From: an uncultured Eubacteriales bacterium
Lineage (GTDB): Bacteria > Bacillota > Clostridia > Tissierellales > Peptoniphilaceae
Reading direction: 5' to 3'
Length of the DNA stretch: 64,000 bases
Assembly: GCA_900540185.1 (NCBI GenBank)
Contig: UQFH01000008.1
Coordinates: 32,584 to 96,583 of the forward strand
Shown: one piece after another, positions 17,805 through 28,338 of the stretch
How positions within the stretch are numbered: position 1 is the first letter of the stretch
How the letters are laid out: each line of letters begins with the position of its first letter
Notes under the pieces: model-generated
The model's input: only the letters and a program-made list of their open reading frames with translations
What the model was told of the DNA's origin: nothing
The model's database searches: none
Made by a program: the position numbers and the translations under genes

Positions 17805-20441
17805 TTATTTATCTCTTTCTTCAAATTTGTGTTCAATTACAGCTTGAGCAGCAGCCAATCTTGCAATTGGAACTCTGTATGGTGAACAACTTACATAGTC
17901 AAGATTGATATCATCACAGAATTTAATTGAGTCAGGATCTCCGCCGGCTTCGCCGCAAACTCCGATGTGGATGTTCGGGTTTGATTTTCTTCCAAGTGTT
18001 GTAGCCATATCGAGAAGCTTTCCGACACCGCTTGTATCAAGTGATTCAAAAGGAGAGACCTTGAAGATTTTTTTATCCAAATAATCGTTGATGAATTTTC
18101 CGTAGTCGTCTCTTGAATAACCAAAGACCATTTGAGTCATATCGTTGGTTCCGAAACTGAAGAAGTCTGCTTCTGTTGCAATTTCATCAGCAAGAAGAGC
18201 AGCACGAGGAACCTCAATCATTGTTCCGATTTCGTAGTGAATTTCTTCACCTTTTTCTTCAAAGACTGTATTTATTTCTTCAAGAATTTCAGATTTTACA
18301 TATTTCAATTCTTTTAGTTCGCCGATTAGCGGAATCATGATTTGCGGTTTAACAGTTTTTCCTTCCGCACTTACTTCAAGAGCTGCTTCAATTATTGCTC
18401 TTGCTTGCATTCTGTAAATTTCAGGATAGGTGACAGCAAGTCTACAACCTCTGTGTCCAAGCATCGGGTTGAATTCTTTGAGCTCTTCGATTCTTGTTCT
18501 TAAAACTTCTTCATCAACTCCCATATCCTTTGCGATTGATATGATATCTTCATCTTTAACAGGGAGGAATTCGTGGAGTGGTGGGTCAAGAAGTCTTACG
18601 GTTACAGGAAGACCGTCCATTGCTTCAAAAATGCCTTTGAAGTCTTCTTTTTGGTATGGAAGAAGTTTTGCTAAATATTTTTCTCTTTCTTCCTTTGTGT
18701 CAGCAAGAATCATCTTGCGAACATTTTTGATTCTGGCTTCATCGAAGAACATATGTTCGGTTCTTGTAAGACCGATTCCTTCTGCACCGAAATCTTTTGC
18801 AGTTTTTGCGTCTTTCGGTGTATCGGCGTTTGTAAGAACACCAAGTTTTCTTACTTCATCTGCCCAAGACATAAACTTTCCGAAATTTCCGGTTAGGGAA
18901 GGTTCGATCTTTTTAATGTCGCCTAAATATACTGTACCGGTTGTACCGTCTATTGAAATGATATCTCCTTCTTTGAGATCTCCATTTTTACCTTTAATTA
19001 TTTTTTTGTTTTCTTCAACTCTGAGTTCACTTGTTCCTGCAACACAGCATTTACCCATACCTCTTGCGACAACAGCTGCGTGAGAAGTCATACCTCCGCG
19101 TGCAGTCAAAATACCTTCAGCCAAAACCATTCCATCGATATCTTCAGGAGAAGTTTCTTCTCTTACGAGAATAGTTTTGATTCCTGCTTCGTGTTTTTCT
19201 CTCACAGCTTCAGGAGTAAATACGATTTCACCTGATGCAGCTCCCGGACTTGCAGGAAGACCTTTTGCATATGGAACCTTGTCCTTTAATTCATCCGGGT
19301 CAAATTGATAGTGCATAAGTTGATTTAAACTGTTCGGTTCAAGCTTCATCAAAGCTTCTTCTTTTGTGACAAGACCTTCTTCATACATATCAACTGCAAT
19401 ATTTAGAGCAGCTCTTGCGGTTCTCTTGCCGTTTCTGCATTGTAGGAAGTACAGCTTGCCGTCTTCAATTGTAAATTCAACGTCTTGCATATCCTTGTAA
19501 TGCTTTTCAAGATTTTCGATAATGTCGAGGAATTGGTCATATACTTTTTTATTTGTATCTTCAAGTTGTGAAATACTTTGCGGGGTTCTTACACCTGAAA
19601 CAACGTCTTCACCTTGAGCGTTCATAAGGAATTCGCCGAACAATTTGTTTTCTCCGTCTGACGGGCTTCTTGAGAAACAAACACCTGTTCCTGAATTATC
19701 GCCCATATTACCGAAGACCATTGATTGAACATTTACAGCAGTTCCTAGATTGTCGTCAATTTTGTGGAGTCTTCTGTATGTCTTTGCTCTTGGATTCATC
19801 CACGAATCAAAAACAGCTTTGATAGCGATTTCAAGTTGTTTTTTCGGGTCAGTAGGGAAGTCTTCTTTGATATATTCCTTATATTTTTCTTTATATCTTC
19901 TAACTGTTTCTTTAAGGCCTTCAACTGAAACTTCTTGGTCGCTGTTGACGCCTTCTTTTTTCTTAATATCATTAAATATGTCGTCGAATTCATATTTCGG
20001 GATGTTCATAGCAACATCGGAAAACATTTGAATAAATCTTCTGTAGCTGTCCCAAGCAAATCTTTCGTTTGAGGATTTTTTTACGAGGCCTTCAACGGTT
20101 TCGTCATTTAAACCTAAATTTAAAATTGTATCCATCATACCCGGCATAGAAAAAACAGCGCCGCTTCTTACGGAGAATAGGAGTGGATTTTCATTATCCC
20201 CGAATTTCTTTTCAATCTTAGTTTCGACTTCAGCGATCCTTTTTGTAACTTCTTCCATCAATCCTTCCGGAAGATTTTCGTCATTATTATAAAATGCTGT
20301 GCATGCTTCGGTTGAAATTGTAAATCCCGGGGGTACAGGTATCCCCAAATTTGTCATTTCACATAAATTTGCACCCTTGCCGCCTAGCAATGAGCGCATT
20401 TTTGCATTACCTTCTTCGAAACTGTAAGTAAACTTGTTCAT
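17805..20441 (-). CDS. ppdK: Pyruvate, phosphate dikinase
   Basis: A full-length 878-residue PPDK, interconverting pyruvate + ATP + Pi and PEP + AMP + PPi; in anaerobes it often works as a glycolytic, PPi-saving enzyme. The N-terminal nucleotide domain starts YSFEEGNAKMRSLLGGKGAN. The central phosphohistidine domain has GGMTSHAAVVARGMGKCCVAG-type residues (TSHAAVVARG holds the catalytic His and regulatory Thr). The C-terminal PEP/pyruvate barrel has LGHRGCRLAVTYPEI, FSFGTNDMTQMVFG and the active-site Cys in GVCGEAGGD. AGGAGG precedes the ATG. It lies 9 bases after the half-length regulator gene and ends in its own terminator. Confidence 0.97.
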   Translation of the reverse strand: MNKFTYSFEEGNAKMRSLLGGKGANLCEMTNLGIPVPPGFTISTEACTAFYNNDENLPEGLMEEVTKRIAEVETKIEKKFGDNENPLLFSVRSGAVFSMPGMMDTILNLGLNDETVEGLVKKSSNERFAWDSYRRFIQMFSDVAMNIPKYEFDDIFNDIKKKEGVNSDQEVSVEGLKETVRRYKEKYKEYIKEDFPTDPKKQLEIAIKAVFDSWMNPRAKTYRRLHKIDDNLGTAVNVQSMVFGNMGDNSGTGVCFSRSPSDGENKLFGEFLMNAQGEDVVSGVRTPQSISQLEDTNKKVYDQFLDIIENLEKHYKDMQDVEFTIEDGKLYFLQCRNGKRTARAALNIAVDMYEEGLVTKEEALMKLEPNSLNQLMHYQFDPDELKDKVPYAKGLPASPGAASGEIVFTPEAVREKHEAGIKTILVREETSPEDIDGMVLAEGILTARGGMTSHAAVVARGMGKCCVAGTSELRVEENKKIIKGKNGDLKEGDIISIDGTTGTVYLGDIKKIEPSLTGNFGKFMSWADEVRKLGVLTNADTPKDAKTAKDFGAEGIGLTRTEHMFFDEARIKNVRKMILADTKEEREKYLAKLLPYQKEDFKGIFEAMDGLPVTVRLLDPPLHEFLPVKDEDIISIAKDMGVDEEVLRTRIEELKEFNPMLGHRGCRLAVTYPEIYRMQARAIIEAALEVSAEGKTVKPQIMIPLIGELKELKYVKSEILEEINTVFEEKGEEIHYEIGTMIEVPRAALLADEIATEADFFSFGTNDMTQMVFGYSRDDYGKFINDYLDKKIFKVSPFESLDTSGVGKLLDMATTLGRKSNPNIHIGVCGEAGGDPDSIKFCDDINLDYVSCSPYRVPIARLAAAQAVIEHKFEERDK

Positions 20442-20450
20442 GTTTCCTCC

Positions 20451-20888
20451 TCATTTACTAATTCTTTTAGAAATAAAAACCGTTGCTTCTTCGATTGCCA
20501 TCTTATCTAAATCTATAACTGGTATTCGAAGCGTTTTATAAATATCATGGGCGTACATAAGTTCGTCAAATATTCTTTCTTCGGTTGCATAATTCGAGTT
20601 TATGCCAAGATTCTCTTCGCGAGATAATCTGTGTTTTCTGATTGAATCGACGCTTCTTGTTAAACCGAAAGTTTTTTCCCTTGGAAGAGACTTTAGCATT
20701 TCAGTTAAATTTGCTTCCGGCACAAGTGGAATATTGCAAACTTTTAAATCAAAATAGCCCATATAAAATGAAAGTGGTGTTTTACCAACCCTCGATGGAC
20801 CAAGCAATATTACGTCCGCATCATTTAAATCTGATAGGATTTTTCCGTCATCATAATCATGGCAAAAATCAATATTTTTATAATCCAT
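20451..20888 (-). CDS. Half-length PPDK regulatory protein (C-terminal P-loop kinase domain only)
   Basis: A 145-residue protein that aligns only with the C-terminal half of the PPDK regulatory protein (PRP/DUF299) family. Its start, IDFCHDYDDGKIL, matches residue about 120 onward of the full-length paralogue in this window (42656-43471), and the P-loop reads GPSRVGKTPLS at 30-40 against GISRTSKTPLS. Later VCNIPLVPE, FGLTRS and a terminal EEATVFISKRI also match. PRP is a bifunctional kinase/phosphorylase that switches PPDK by modifying a Thr near the catalytic His. AGGTG precedes the ATG at 20888 and a promoter lies just upstream with no N-terminal half encoded before it. Co-transcription with ppdK supports a role in PPDK control; truncation may leave only part of the activity. 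Confidence 0.8.
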   Translation of the reverse strand: MDYKNIDFCHDYDDGKILSDLNDADVILLGPSRVGKTPLSFYMGYFDLKVCNIPLVPEANLTEMLKSLPREKTFGLTRSVDSIRKHRLSREENLGINSNYATEERIFDELMYAHDIYKTLRIPVIDLDKMAIEEATVFISKRISK

Positions 20889-20910
20889 CGTTTCACCTCT
20901 CACTCGTTTT

Positions 20911-20919
20911 ATTATATCA
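20911..20919 (-). promoter_or_regulatory. Extended -10 promoter for the half-PRP / ppdK unit
   Basis: Minus-strand TGATATAAT, 22 bases before the ATG at 20888, preceded by an A/T-rich tract. It shows the short regulator gene has its own promoter. Confidence 0.55.
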
Positions 20920-20993
20920 CATTTATATTTTTTTTTAAAGATTATAACTCTTTTATTTTTCTTTGGTGAAGTGTTATAAATGTCGTCTTTTCC

Positions 20994-21022
20994 TTGAAGT
21001 TTGAAGAATTAAATGTTATAAT
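20994..21022 (+). promoter_or_regulatory. Promoter of lepB
   Basis: TTGAAG (20994-20999), 17-base spacer, TATAAT (21017-21022), the latter extended as TGTTATAAT. The lepB ATG is at 21045. Confidence 0.7.
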
Positions 21023-21044
21023 TAAACGGATAGAGGTGTAAAAT

Positions 21045-21707
21045 ATGTACGATGATAAAAATGAATTAATCGATGAAAACGATGAAAAATTAATAGAAGA
21101 TAAAGATGTTTCGGAAGAAATTGTTGAACCGCTCGATGATAGCGATGAAGTTTCAGAAGATACTGATAATCAAGATAAAGCAAAGAGGATAAAAAAAGAA
21201 GTGATTGAATGGATAAAGAGTTTGGCATCGGCAGCGATCATTGCGATTTTAATTGTAAAATTTGTCTTTGCATTCACAGTTGTTGACGGCAAAAGCATGA
21301 TGCCTACTTTACACAACAGAGACAGACTTATAGAGCTCAAACTTGATAAGTTGTTTAGAAGTTTTAAACGTGGAGACATTGTTGTTTTAAGAGATGAAGT
21401 TAAAACAGACGATAATTATTATGTAAAAAGAGTTGTAGGTCTTCCGGGTGAACATATTGAGATCGAAAACGGAAGCGTGTTTATTGACGGCGAACTAATC
21501 GATGAGCCGTATATTGAAACGGGAATTTATACAGAAGGAAATATTTCGATTGATTTATCGGATGAAGAATATTTTGTTTTGGGTGACAATCGTCTTCCGC
21601 TTGCAAGTAGAGATTCAAGGTCGTTCGGACCGATTGACAAAAAAAGCATCGGCGGAAGATGCGTCTTTAGAGTTTTTCCATTTGATAGAATCGGAAAGTT
21701 GAGGTAG
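21045..21707 (+). CDS. lepB: Signal peptidase I
   Basis: A 220-residue type I signal peptidase that removes signal peptides of exported proteins at the outer face of the membrane. A strongly acidic cytoplasmic N-terminal tail (residues 1-45) precedes the single anchor at about 60-80. The catalytic Ser84 is in GKSMMPTL and the general-base Lys128 in YYVKRVVGLPGE; the late box C/D motif is YFVLGDNRLPLASRDSR. The acidic tail is longer than in Bacillus SipS-type enzymes. GAGGTG lies before the ATG. It is followed 6 bases later by lepA. Confidence 0.93.
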   Translation: MYDDKNELIDENDEKLIEDKDVSEEIVEPLDDSDEVSEDTDNQDKAKRIKKEVIEWIKSLASAAIIAILIVKFVFAFTVVDGKSMMPTLHNRDRLIELKLDKLFRSFKRGDIVVLRDEVKTDDNYYVKRVVGLPGEHIEIENGSVFIDGELIDEPYIETGIYTEGNISIDLSDEEYFVLGDNRLPLASRDSRSFGPIDKKSIGGRCVFRVFPFDRIGKLR

Positions 21708-21713
21708 TTATTT

Positions 21714-23516
21714 ATGAAAAAAGAGCATATAAGAAATTTCTCTATCATTGCCCATATTGACCATGGTAAAAGCACTCTCGCAGACAGACTTTTGGAAGCT
21801 ACCAATACAGTTGAACTAAGAGATATGAGAGAGCAAACCTTGGACAGTATGGACCTTGAAAGAGAAAGAGGCATTACAATAAAGCTTAAAGCTGTCAGAC
21901 TTTTTTATAAAGCTGACGATGGCAAAACATACACATTAAACTTGATTGACACCCCGGGCCACGTTGACTTCAACTATGAAGTTTCACGTTCACTTGCAGC
22001 ATGCGAAGGAGCTGTTTTGGTTGTCGACGCAACGCAAGGTGTTGAAGCTCAAACGCTCGGCAATGTTTATCTTGCACTCGACCAAGATTTGGAGATTCTT
22101 CCGGTTATAAACAAAATGGATTTACCAAGCGCAATGCCGGACGAAGTTAAACATGAAATTGAAGATGTAATTGGACTTGATGCATCCGAAGCGCCGCTGA
22201 TTTCAGCAAAGACCGGATTAAATATTAAAGACGTTTTAGAATATATTGTAAAACAGGTTCCGGCTCCTGAAGGAGATGAAGATGCACCGCTAAAAGCACT
22301 CATATTCGACTCATACTATGACCCGTATTTGGGAGTTGTATGTTATGTAAGAGTCTTTGATGGAAGTATTAAAGCCGGAATGAATATTAAATTTATGTCC
22401 ACAAACCAAGAGTTCGAAGTTACCGAAGTTGGCGTGAATATAACACACATGCTAAAAGTTGACGAACTTAAAGCAGGAGACGTAGGATATTTCACAGCTT
22501 CTGTTAAGGAAGTCAAGGATGCAAGAGTGGGTGACACTGTCACAGATGCTGCAAGACCTACAAAAGAACGTCTTCCGGGCTACAAGGCCGTAGTGCCGAT
22601 GGTGTACTGCGGAATTTATCCGTCCGAAGGTGAGGACTACAACACGGTGAGAGAAGCGCTCGAAAAATTAAAAGTAAACGATGCATCCCTCACATTTGAA
22701 CCGGAAACATCAAAGGCCTTGGGCTTCGGTTTTAGATGCGGTTTCTTGGGACTTCTACACATGGAAATCATTCAAGAAAGACTCGACAGAGAATTTGATT
22801 TAAATATTATTGCAACTGCACCGTCTGTAATTTATAGAGTTCACAAAACCGACGGGGAAGTGCTTGAAATACAAAATCCGACGAATTTACCGTCGCCGGG
22901 CGAAATAGATTTTATTGAAGAACCGATGGTTGATGCAAATATTATGGCACCGAAAGAATATGTTGGAAACATTATGGACATTTGCATCGATAGAAGAGGA
23001 CAATTTAAAAATATGGAATATCTCGACGAAAGAAGAGTTGTTTTGCATTTTAGAATGCCGTTAAATGAAGTTATATATGATTTCTTCGATGCGCTTAAAT
23101 CAAATACAAAGGGATATGCGTCGCTCGACTATGAACTTGCAGGATACGAAGAAAGTGATCTTGTTAAACTAGATATTTTAATCAATGGAGAACTTGTTGA
23201 CGCATTCAGTTTAATCGTTCACGAATCAAAAGCTTACGCAAGGGGACGTGATATCGCCGAAAGACTTAAAGATGTAATTCCAAGACATCAATTTGCTGTT
23301 CCTATTCAAGCGGCAATCGGTTCAAAGATTATTGCAAGAGAAACAATTTCCGCTCTTAGAAAAGACGTTCTTGCAAAATGTTACGGCGGAGACATTTCAA
23401 GAAAGAAGAAACTACTTGAAAAACAAAAAGAAGGTAAAAAGAGAATGCGCTCTGTAGGAAATGTTGACGTTCCGCAAGAAGCATTTATGGAAGTTTTAAA
23501 ATATAAGGAAAAGTAA
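21714..23516 (+). CDS. lepA: Elongation factor 4 (LepA back-translocating GTPase)
   Basis: A 600-residue translational GTPase. G1 is [15 protein letters not shown]2 lies in RERGITIK, G3 is DTPGHVDF, G4 is NKMDLPSA. The EF4-specific C-terminal domain is present ([35 protein letters not shown]). LepA acts on stalled or misplaced ribosomes. It heads the conserved lepA-hemW-hrcA-grpE-dnaK-dnaJ order known from Bacillus. Its stop overlaps the hemW start by one base (TAATG). Confidence 0.97.
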   Translation: MKKEHIRNFSIIAHIDHGKSTLADRLLEATNTVELRDMREQTLDSMDLERERGITIKLKAVRLFYKADDGKTYTLNLIDTPGHVDFNYEVSRSLAACEGAVLVVDATQGVEAQTLGNVYLALDQDLEILPVINKMDLPSAMPDEVKHEIEDVIGLDASEAPLISAKTGLNIKDVLEYIVKQVPAPEGDEDAPLKALIFDSYYDPYLGVVCYVRVFDGSIKAGMNIKFMSTNQEFEVTEVGVNITHMLKVDELKAGDVGYFTASVKEVKDARVGDTVTDAARPTKERLPGYKAVVPMVYCGIYPSEGEDYNTVREALEKLKVNDASLTFEPETSKALGFGFRCGFLGLLHMEIIQERLDREFDLNIIATAPSVIYRVHKTDGEVLEIQNPTNLPSPGEIDFIEEPMVDANIMAPKEYVGNIMDICIDRRGQFKNMEYLDERRVVLHFRMPLNEVIYDFFDALKSNTKGYASLDYELAGYEESDLVKLDILINGELVDAFSLIVHESKAYARGRDIAERLKDVIPRHQFAVPIQAAIGSKIIARETISALRKDVLAKCYGGDISRKKKLLEKQKEGKKRMRSVGNVDVPQEAFMEVLKYKEK

Positions 23517-24646
23517 TGAATTTAGGAATTTATATACACATACCGTTTTGCAAAAGCAAATGCAGTTATTGCGATTTTTTAAGCTTTGTTCCTAAAAGCG
23601 AAGATGAAAAAAATAAATATGTGGATTATATAATAAAGGAAATAAATCTTTATTCAAAACTTTATGGAAAGAGGTGTGTCGACTCAATTTATTTTGGGGG
23701 CGGCACGCCTTCTTTAATTGGAACAAAGAATGTAAATAGGATTATGGGTGCAATATACAATGGTTTTAATGTTTCAAATGATTCTGAAAACACTCTCGAG
23801 ATAAATCCGGGAACAACTGACGATGATCTATATAAAGAGATTTATAAAACAGGAATAAATAGAGCGAGCCTGGGACTGCAGACGTCTGATGATGAAATTA
23901 TAAAGTCTTTAAATAGAACTTCTTCATTTAAAGATTTTTTAAAAGCGGTTGATGAATTGAAAGAAAATGAAATAAAAAACATTTCAGCCGATTTGATGTT
24001 ATCTCTTCCGGGAAACACTGAAGAGCAGGAGTTAAAAGATGCAAAAATGCTCAGCGAGTTGGGAATAAATCATATTTCTGCGTACAGTCTTATTGTGCAT
24101 GAAAACACTCCAATCTATGAAGAAATAAAAAACAAAAAACTAATACTTTCGAGCGAGGATGATGAACGGAAGAGTTATCACGACCTTTCGAAATATTTAG
24201 CCGAACTTGGTTATGAGAGATATGAAATTTCAAATTTTGCAAAGCCGGGTTTCGAGTCAAGACACAATAAAAAATACTGGAATCTCGAAGAGTATCTTGC
24301 ATTTGGTATTGGCGCTGCGGCATTTATAGAAAGCGAAAGGAGAAAGAATTTTTCGAATATCAAATATTTTTACGAAGCGCTTGATAGAAACGCACTTCCA
24401 TATAGAGTTGAGTACGTGCTTGATTTAAACGATAAGATGAGCGAATATTCATTTCTTAATATAAGGACAAAGGATGGAATTTCTCTCGAGAAATTTAAAG
24501 AAAAATTTGATGAAGAATTTTTCAAAGTGTTTGATTTAAAAAAACACTTTGATTCCGGGCTTTTAAAATTGGAGAATAATCATGTTATCTTGACAGAAAA
24601 GGGAATGGACCTTTCAAACCTTGTGGAAGTTGATTTACTTTTATAA
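23516..24646 (+). CDS. hemW: HemW-type radical SAM protein
   Basis: A 376-residue member of the HemN/HemW family. The radical SAM cluster motif is FCKSKCSYCDFLSF (CxxxCxxC), followed by YFGGGTPSL and the family LGLQTSDDEIIKSLNR. HemW is a heme chaperone rather than the oxygen-independent coproporphyrinogen oxidase HemN: the extra HemN Cys after the cluster is missing here (CDFL) and the N-terminal extension is absent. Position between lepA and hrcA matches Bacillus (old name yqeR/hemN). No other heme genes are in the window. Confidence 0.88.
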   Translation: MNLGIYIHIPFCKSKCSYCDFLSFVPKSEDEKNKYVDYIIKEINLYSKLYGKRCVDSIYFGGGTPSLIGTKNVNRIMGAIYNGFNVSNDSENTLEINPGTTDDDLYKEIYKTGINRASLGLQTSDDEIIKSLNRTSSFKDFLKAVDELKENEIKNISADLMLSLPGNTEEQELKDAKMLSELGINHISAYSLIVHENTPIYEEIKNKKLILSSEDDERKSYHDLSKYLAELGYERYEISNFAKPGFESRHNKKYWNLEEYLAFGIGAAAFIESERRKNFSNIKYFYEALDRNALPYRVEYVLDLNDKMSEYSFLNIRTKDGISLEKFKEKFDEEFFKVFDLKKHFDSGLLKLENNHVILTEKGMDLSNLVEVDLLL

Positions 24647-24685
24647 AATGTTTTAAAATCATAAATTGGGGTATAAAACTTGTGG

Positions 24686-24712
24686 TTAGCACTCGAGAGT
24701 TATAAGTGCTAA
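24686..24712 (+). promoter_or_regulatory. CIRCE operator 1 upstream of hrcA
   Basis: TTAGCACTC - 9 bases - AAGTGCTAA, one mismatch from the CIRCE consensus inverted repeat bound by HrcA. It lies 131 bases before the hrcA ATG. Confidence 0.92.
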
Positions 24713-24796
24713 CGTTTATCATTTATTGTTAAAATTTTTATAAAATATTACCTTAAATGTGATTAAATGAAAATTATGTGGGTATATATTTATTAG

Positions 24797-24823
24797 TTAG
24801 CACTCACGACTTGAGATTGCTAA
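24797..24823 (+). promoter_or_regulatory. CIRCE operator 2 upstream of hrcA
   Basis: TTAGCACTC - 9 bases - GATTGCTAA, again one mismatch in the right arm. It ends 20 bases before the hrcA ATG, so it falls near the ribosome-binding region as well as the promoter. Confidence 0.9.
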
Positions 24824-24843
24824 TAAAAAGTGGGAGGTGTAAA

Positions 24844-25863
24844 ATGTTAAGTCAAAGAGAGCTGAAAATTTTAAACAGTATTATAAACTCTTTCATTGAA
24901 ACCGGTCAGCCGGTCGGCTCAAGAACTATAGAGAAAAACTATGACATCGGACTTAGCGCCGCCACTATAAGAAATGTAATGAGTGATTTGGAAGAAAAGG
25001 GATTTATTTCAAAAACGCATCACTCAAGCGGTAGGATTCCTTCCGGATTTGCTATTGAAAATTATGTGTTGGACTTGATTGATTCTTCAACGAAACAGGA
25101 AGACAACCCTAGAAAATTTGTTAAGAGCTTGTTGGAATCTGAGGGGACAAAGCTTGAGAAGATGATGCTTAAAGCGGGTGAAGTTCTTAATTTGATGACA
25201 AATTATGCCACTTTAACATTTATTCCTCATTATAACGATGCTGAAATTTCTCAAGTATTTGCAAAGCGCATAGACGATATGAACCTTCTATTTGTAATAA
25301 TGACAAAGGATTTGGATGTTTCTACAAATGTTGTTCATGACGGTGGAGTTATTGATGAAGAGAAATTTAATAATTTTCTTAAGCATTATTTTTATGATAG
25401 AAAAGTCAGTTATTTTCTCGAAAATCTTGAAGAACTATACAAAAAAGAATTTTTCGGCAAATTGGATGTATTAAAAAACATTTTAAAAGATATAGAGTCG
25501 GATGAATCCATGGAAGATGAATTGATTTTAAGTGGAGTGACTAGACTACTCGAACATCCGGATTTTATAGATTCAGAGAATGTTAAAACAGTTGCTATGA
25601 TTATGGAAGACAGTTCGCAGATAAAAGATTTAATTAAGGAAAGCGATGATAAGCGAATTAGCGTTCATATCGGCGACGAAAACTCAAATTTAAAAAATTT
25701 GACAGTAATAACCTCAAACATATTGCTCGACAGCGACCGGACCGCATCGTTTGGAATAATCGCTCCGGTCAGGATGAATTATTCAAATGCTATAAATGCA
25801 ATTTTGGAGCTTGACAAGACTTTGAGGTTTCTACATGCGAGCTTGAAAGGGGATGAGGGCTAA
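24844..25863 (+). CDS. hrcA: Heat-inducible transcription repressor HrcA
   Basis: A 339-residue HrcA. The N-terminal winged helix has RELKILNSIINSFIETGQPV, GSRTIEKNYDIGLSAATIRN and GFISKTHHSSGRIPS; the C-terminal part holds the GAF-like dimerisation domain with FGIIAPVRMNYSNAI. It represses the heat-shock operon by binding CIRCE and needs GroE for folding in Bacillus. The start at 24844 (after GGGAGGTG) matches the family N terminus; the longer reading from 24778 runs through CIRCE 2 and is rejected. Two CIRCE sites upstream indicate autoregulation of the hrcA-grpE-dnaK-dnaJ unit. grpE follows with no gap. Confidence 0.96.
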   Translation: MLSQRELKILNSIINSFIETGQPVGSRTIEKNYDIGLSAATIRNVMSDLEEKGFISKTHHSSGRIPSGFAIENYVLDLIDSSTKQEDNPRKFVKSLLESEGTKLEKMMLKAGEVLNLMTNYATLTFIPHYNDAEISQVFAKRIDDMNLLFVIMTKDLDVSTNVVHDGGVIDEEKFNNFLKHYFYDRKVSYFLENLEELYKKEFFGKLDVLKNILKDIESDESMEDELILSGVTRLLEHPDFIDSENVKTVAMIMEDSSQIKDLIKESDDKRISVHIGDENSNLKNLTVITSNILLDSDRTASFGIIAPVRMNYSNAINAILELDKTLRFLHASLKGDEG

Positions 25864-26400
25864 ATGAAAGAGAAAAAAGATTTAAATAATGAAGTCGATG
25901 AAAAAATTACAGAAGAAGAAGTTGCGGAGGAAAGTGTTCAATCGGATATATGCGACGAAGATTTAAATGAGTCGGATAATCTCAGCGGAGAAATTGATTC
26001 ACTAAAGACACAGCTTATAAGACTTCAAGCGGATTTTACAAACTTTAAAAAGAGAGCTCAAAAGAGAGAGCACGACAGTGTAAATTTGGGAGTTGAAAAA
26101 TTTGCGGAGGTTTTATTTCCTGTAATTGACAATTTCGATATTGCGCTTTCACATATAGAGGATAAAAATATATATGACGGCGTGAAGATGATATACGATC
26201 AAGTAATTGAAGCTTTTAGAAATGTAGATATAAATGTAATGGAAAGCGATGGGGCAGTTTTTGATCCGAATCTGCACTACGCAGTAATGATGGAAGAAAA
26301 AGATGGAGTTCAAAGTGGAATTATAACCGAAACTCTAAAAAAAGGATTTATGCTGGGAGATAAAGTAATACGCCCGGCAATGGTAAAAGTAAGTAAGTAA
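25864..26400 (+). CDS. grpE: Nucleotide exchange factor GrpE
   Basis: A 178-residue GrpE, the ADP-release factor of DnaK. A very acidic N-terminal region (1-45) is followed by the long dimerisation helix (LKTQLIRLQADFTNFKKRAQ) and the C-terminal beta wing with VFDPNLHYAVMMEE and GFMLGDKVIRPAMVKVSK, all family hallmarks. The ATG directly follows the hrcA stop. Transcribed with hrcA and dnaK under CIRCE control. Confidence 0.95.
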   Translation: MKEKKDLNNEVDEKITEEEVAEESVQSDICDEDLNESDNLSGEIDSLKTQLIRLQADFTNFKKRAQKREHDSVNLGVEKFAEVLFPVIDNFDIALSHIEDKNIYDGVKMIYDQVIEAFRNVDINVMESDGAVFDPNLHYAVMMEEKDGVQSGIITETLKKGFMLGDKVIRPAMVKVSK

Positions 26401-26425
26401 TTATAAATTAAGGAGGATTTTTTAA

Positions 26426-28255
<1,830 letters not shown>

Positions 28256-28285
28256 TTTGACAATTTCCGCTAATTATAGGATAAT

Positions 28286-28324
28286 AGAACTGATCCACTC
28301 TTAGTGGACAGTTCTTATTTTTTT
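28286..28324 (+). terminator. Hairpin with T-run between dnaK and dnaJ (partial terminator / attenuator)
   Basis: AGAACTG-A-TCCACT / AGTGGA-CAGTTCT with one bulged A and a CTT loop, followed by TATTTTTTT. It ends 15 bases before the dnaJ ATG and no new promoter is obvious after it, so partial read-through into dnaJ is likely. Confidence 0.7.
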
Positions 28325-28338
28325 GAAAGGCTGATTTG

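Noticed and set aside
18430..19083. 217-residue open frame opposite ppdK
   Set aside because: Antisense shadow of a strongly conserved gene; low-complexity Ser/Leu-rich translation, no ribosome site, no motif.
24778..24843. Longer hrcA starting at 24778
   Set aside because: It would translate through the CIRCE operator; the ATG at 24844 has the ribosome site and matches the family N terminus.
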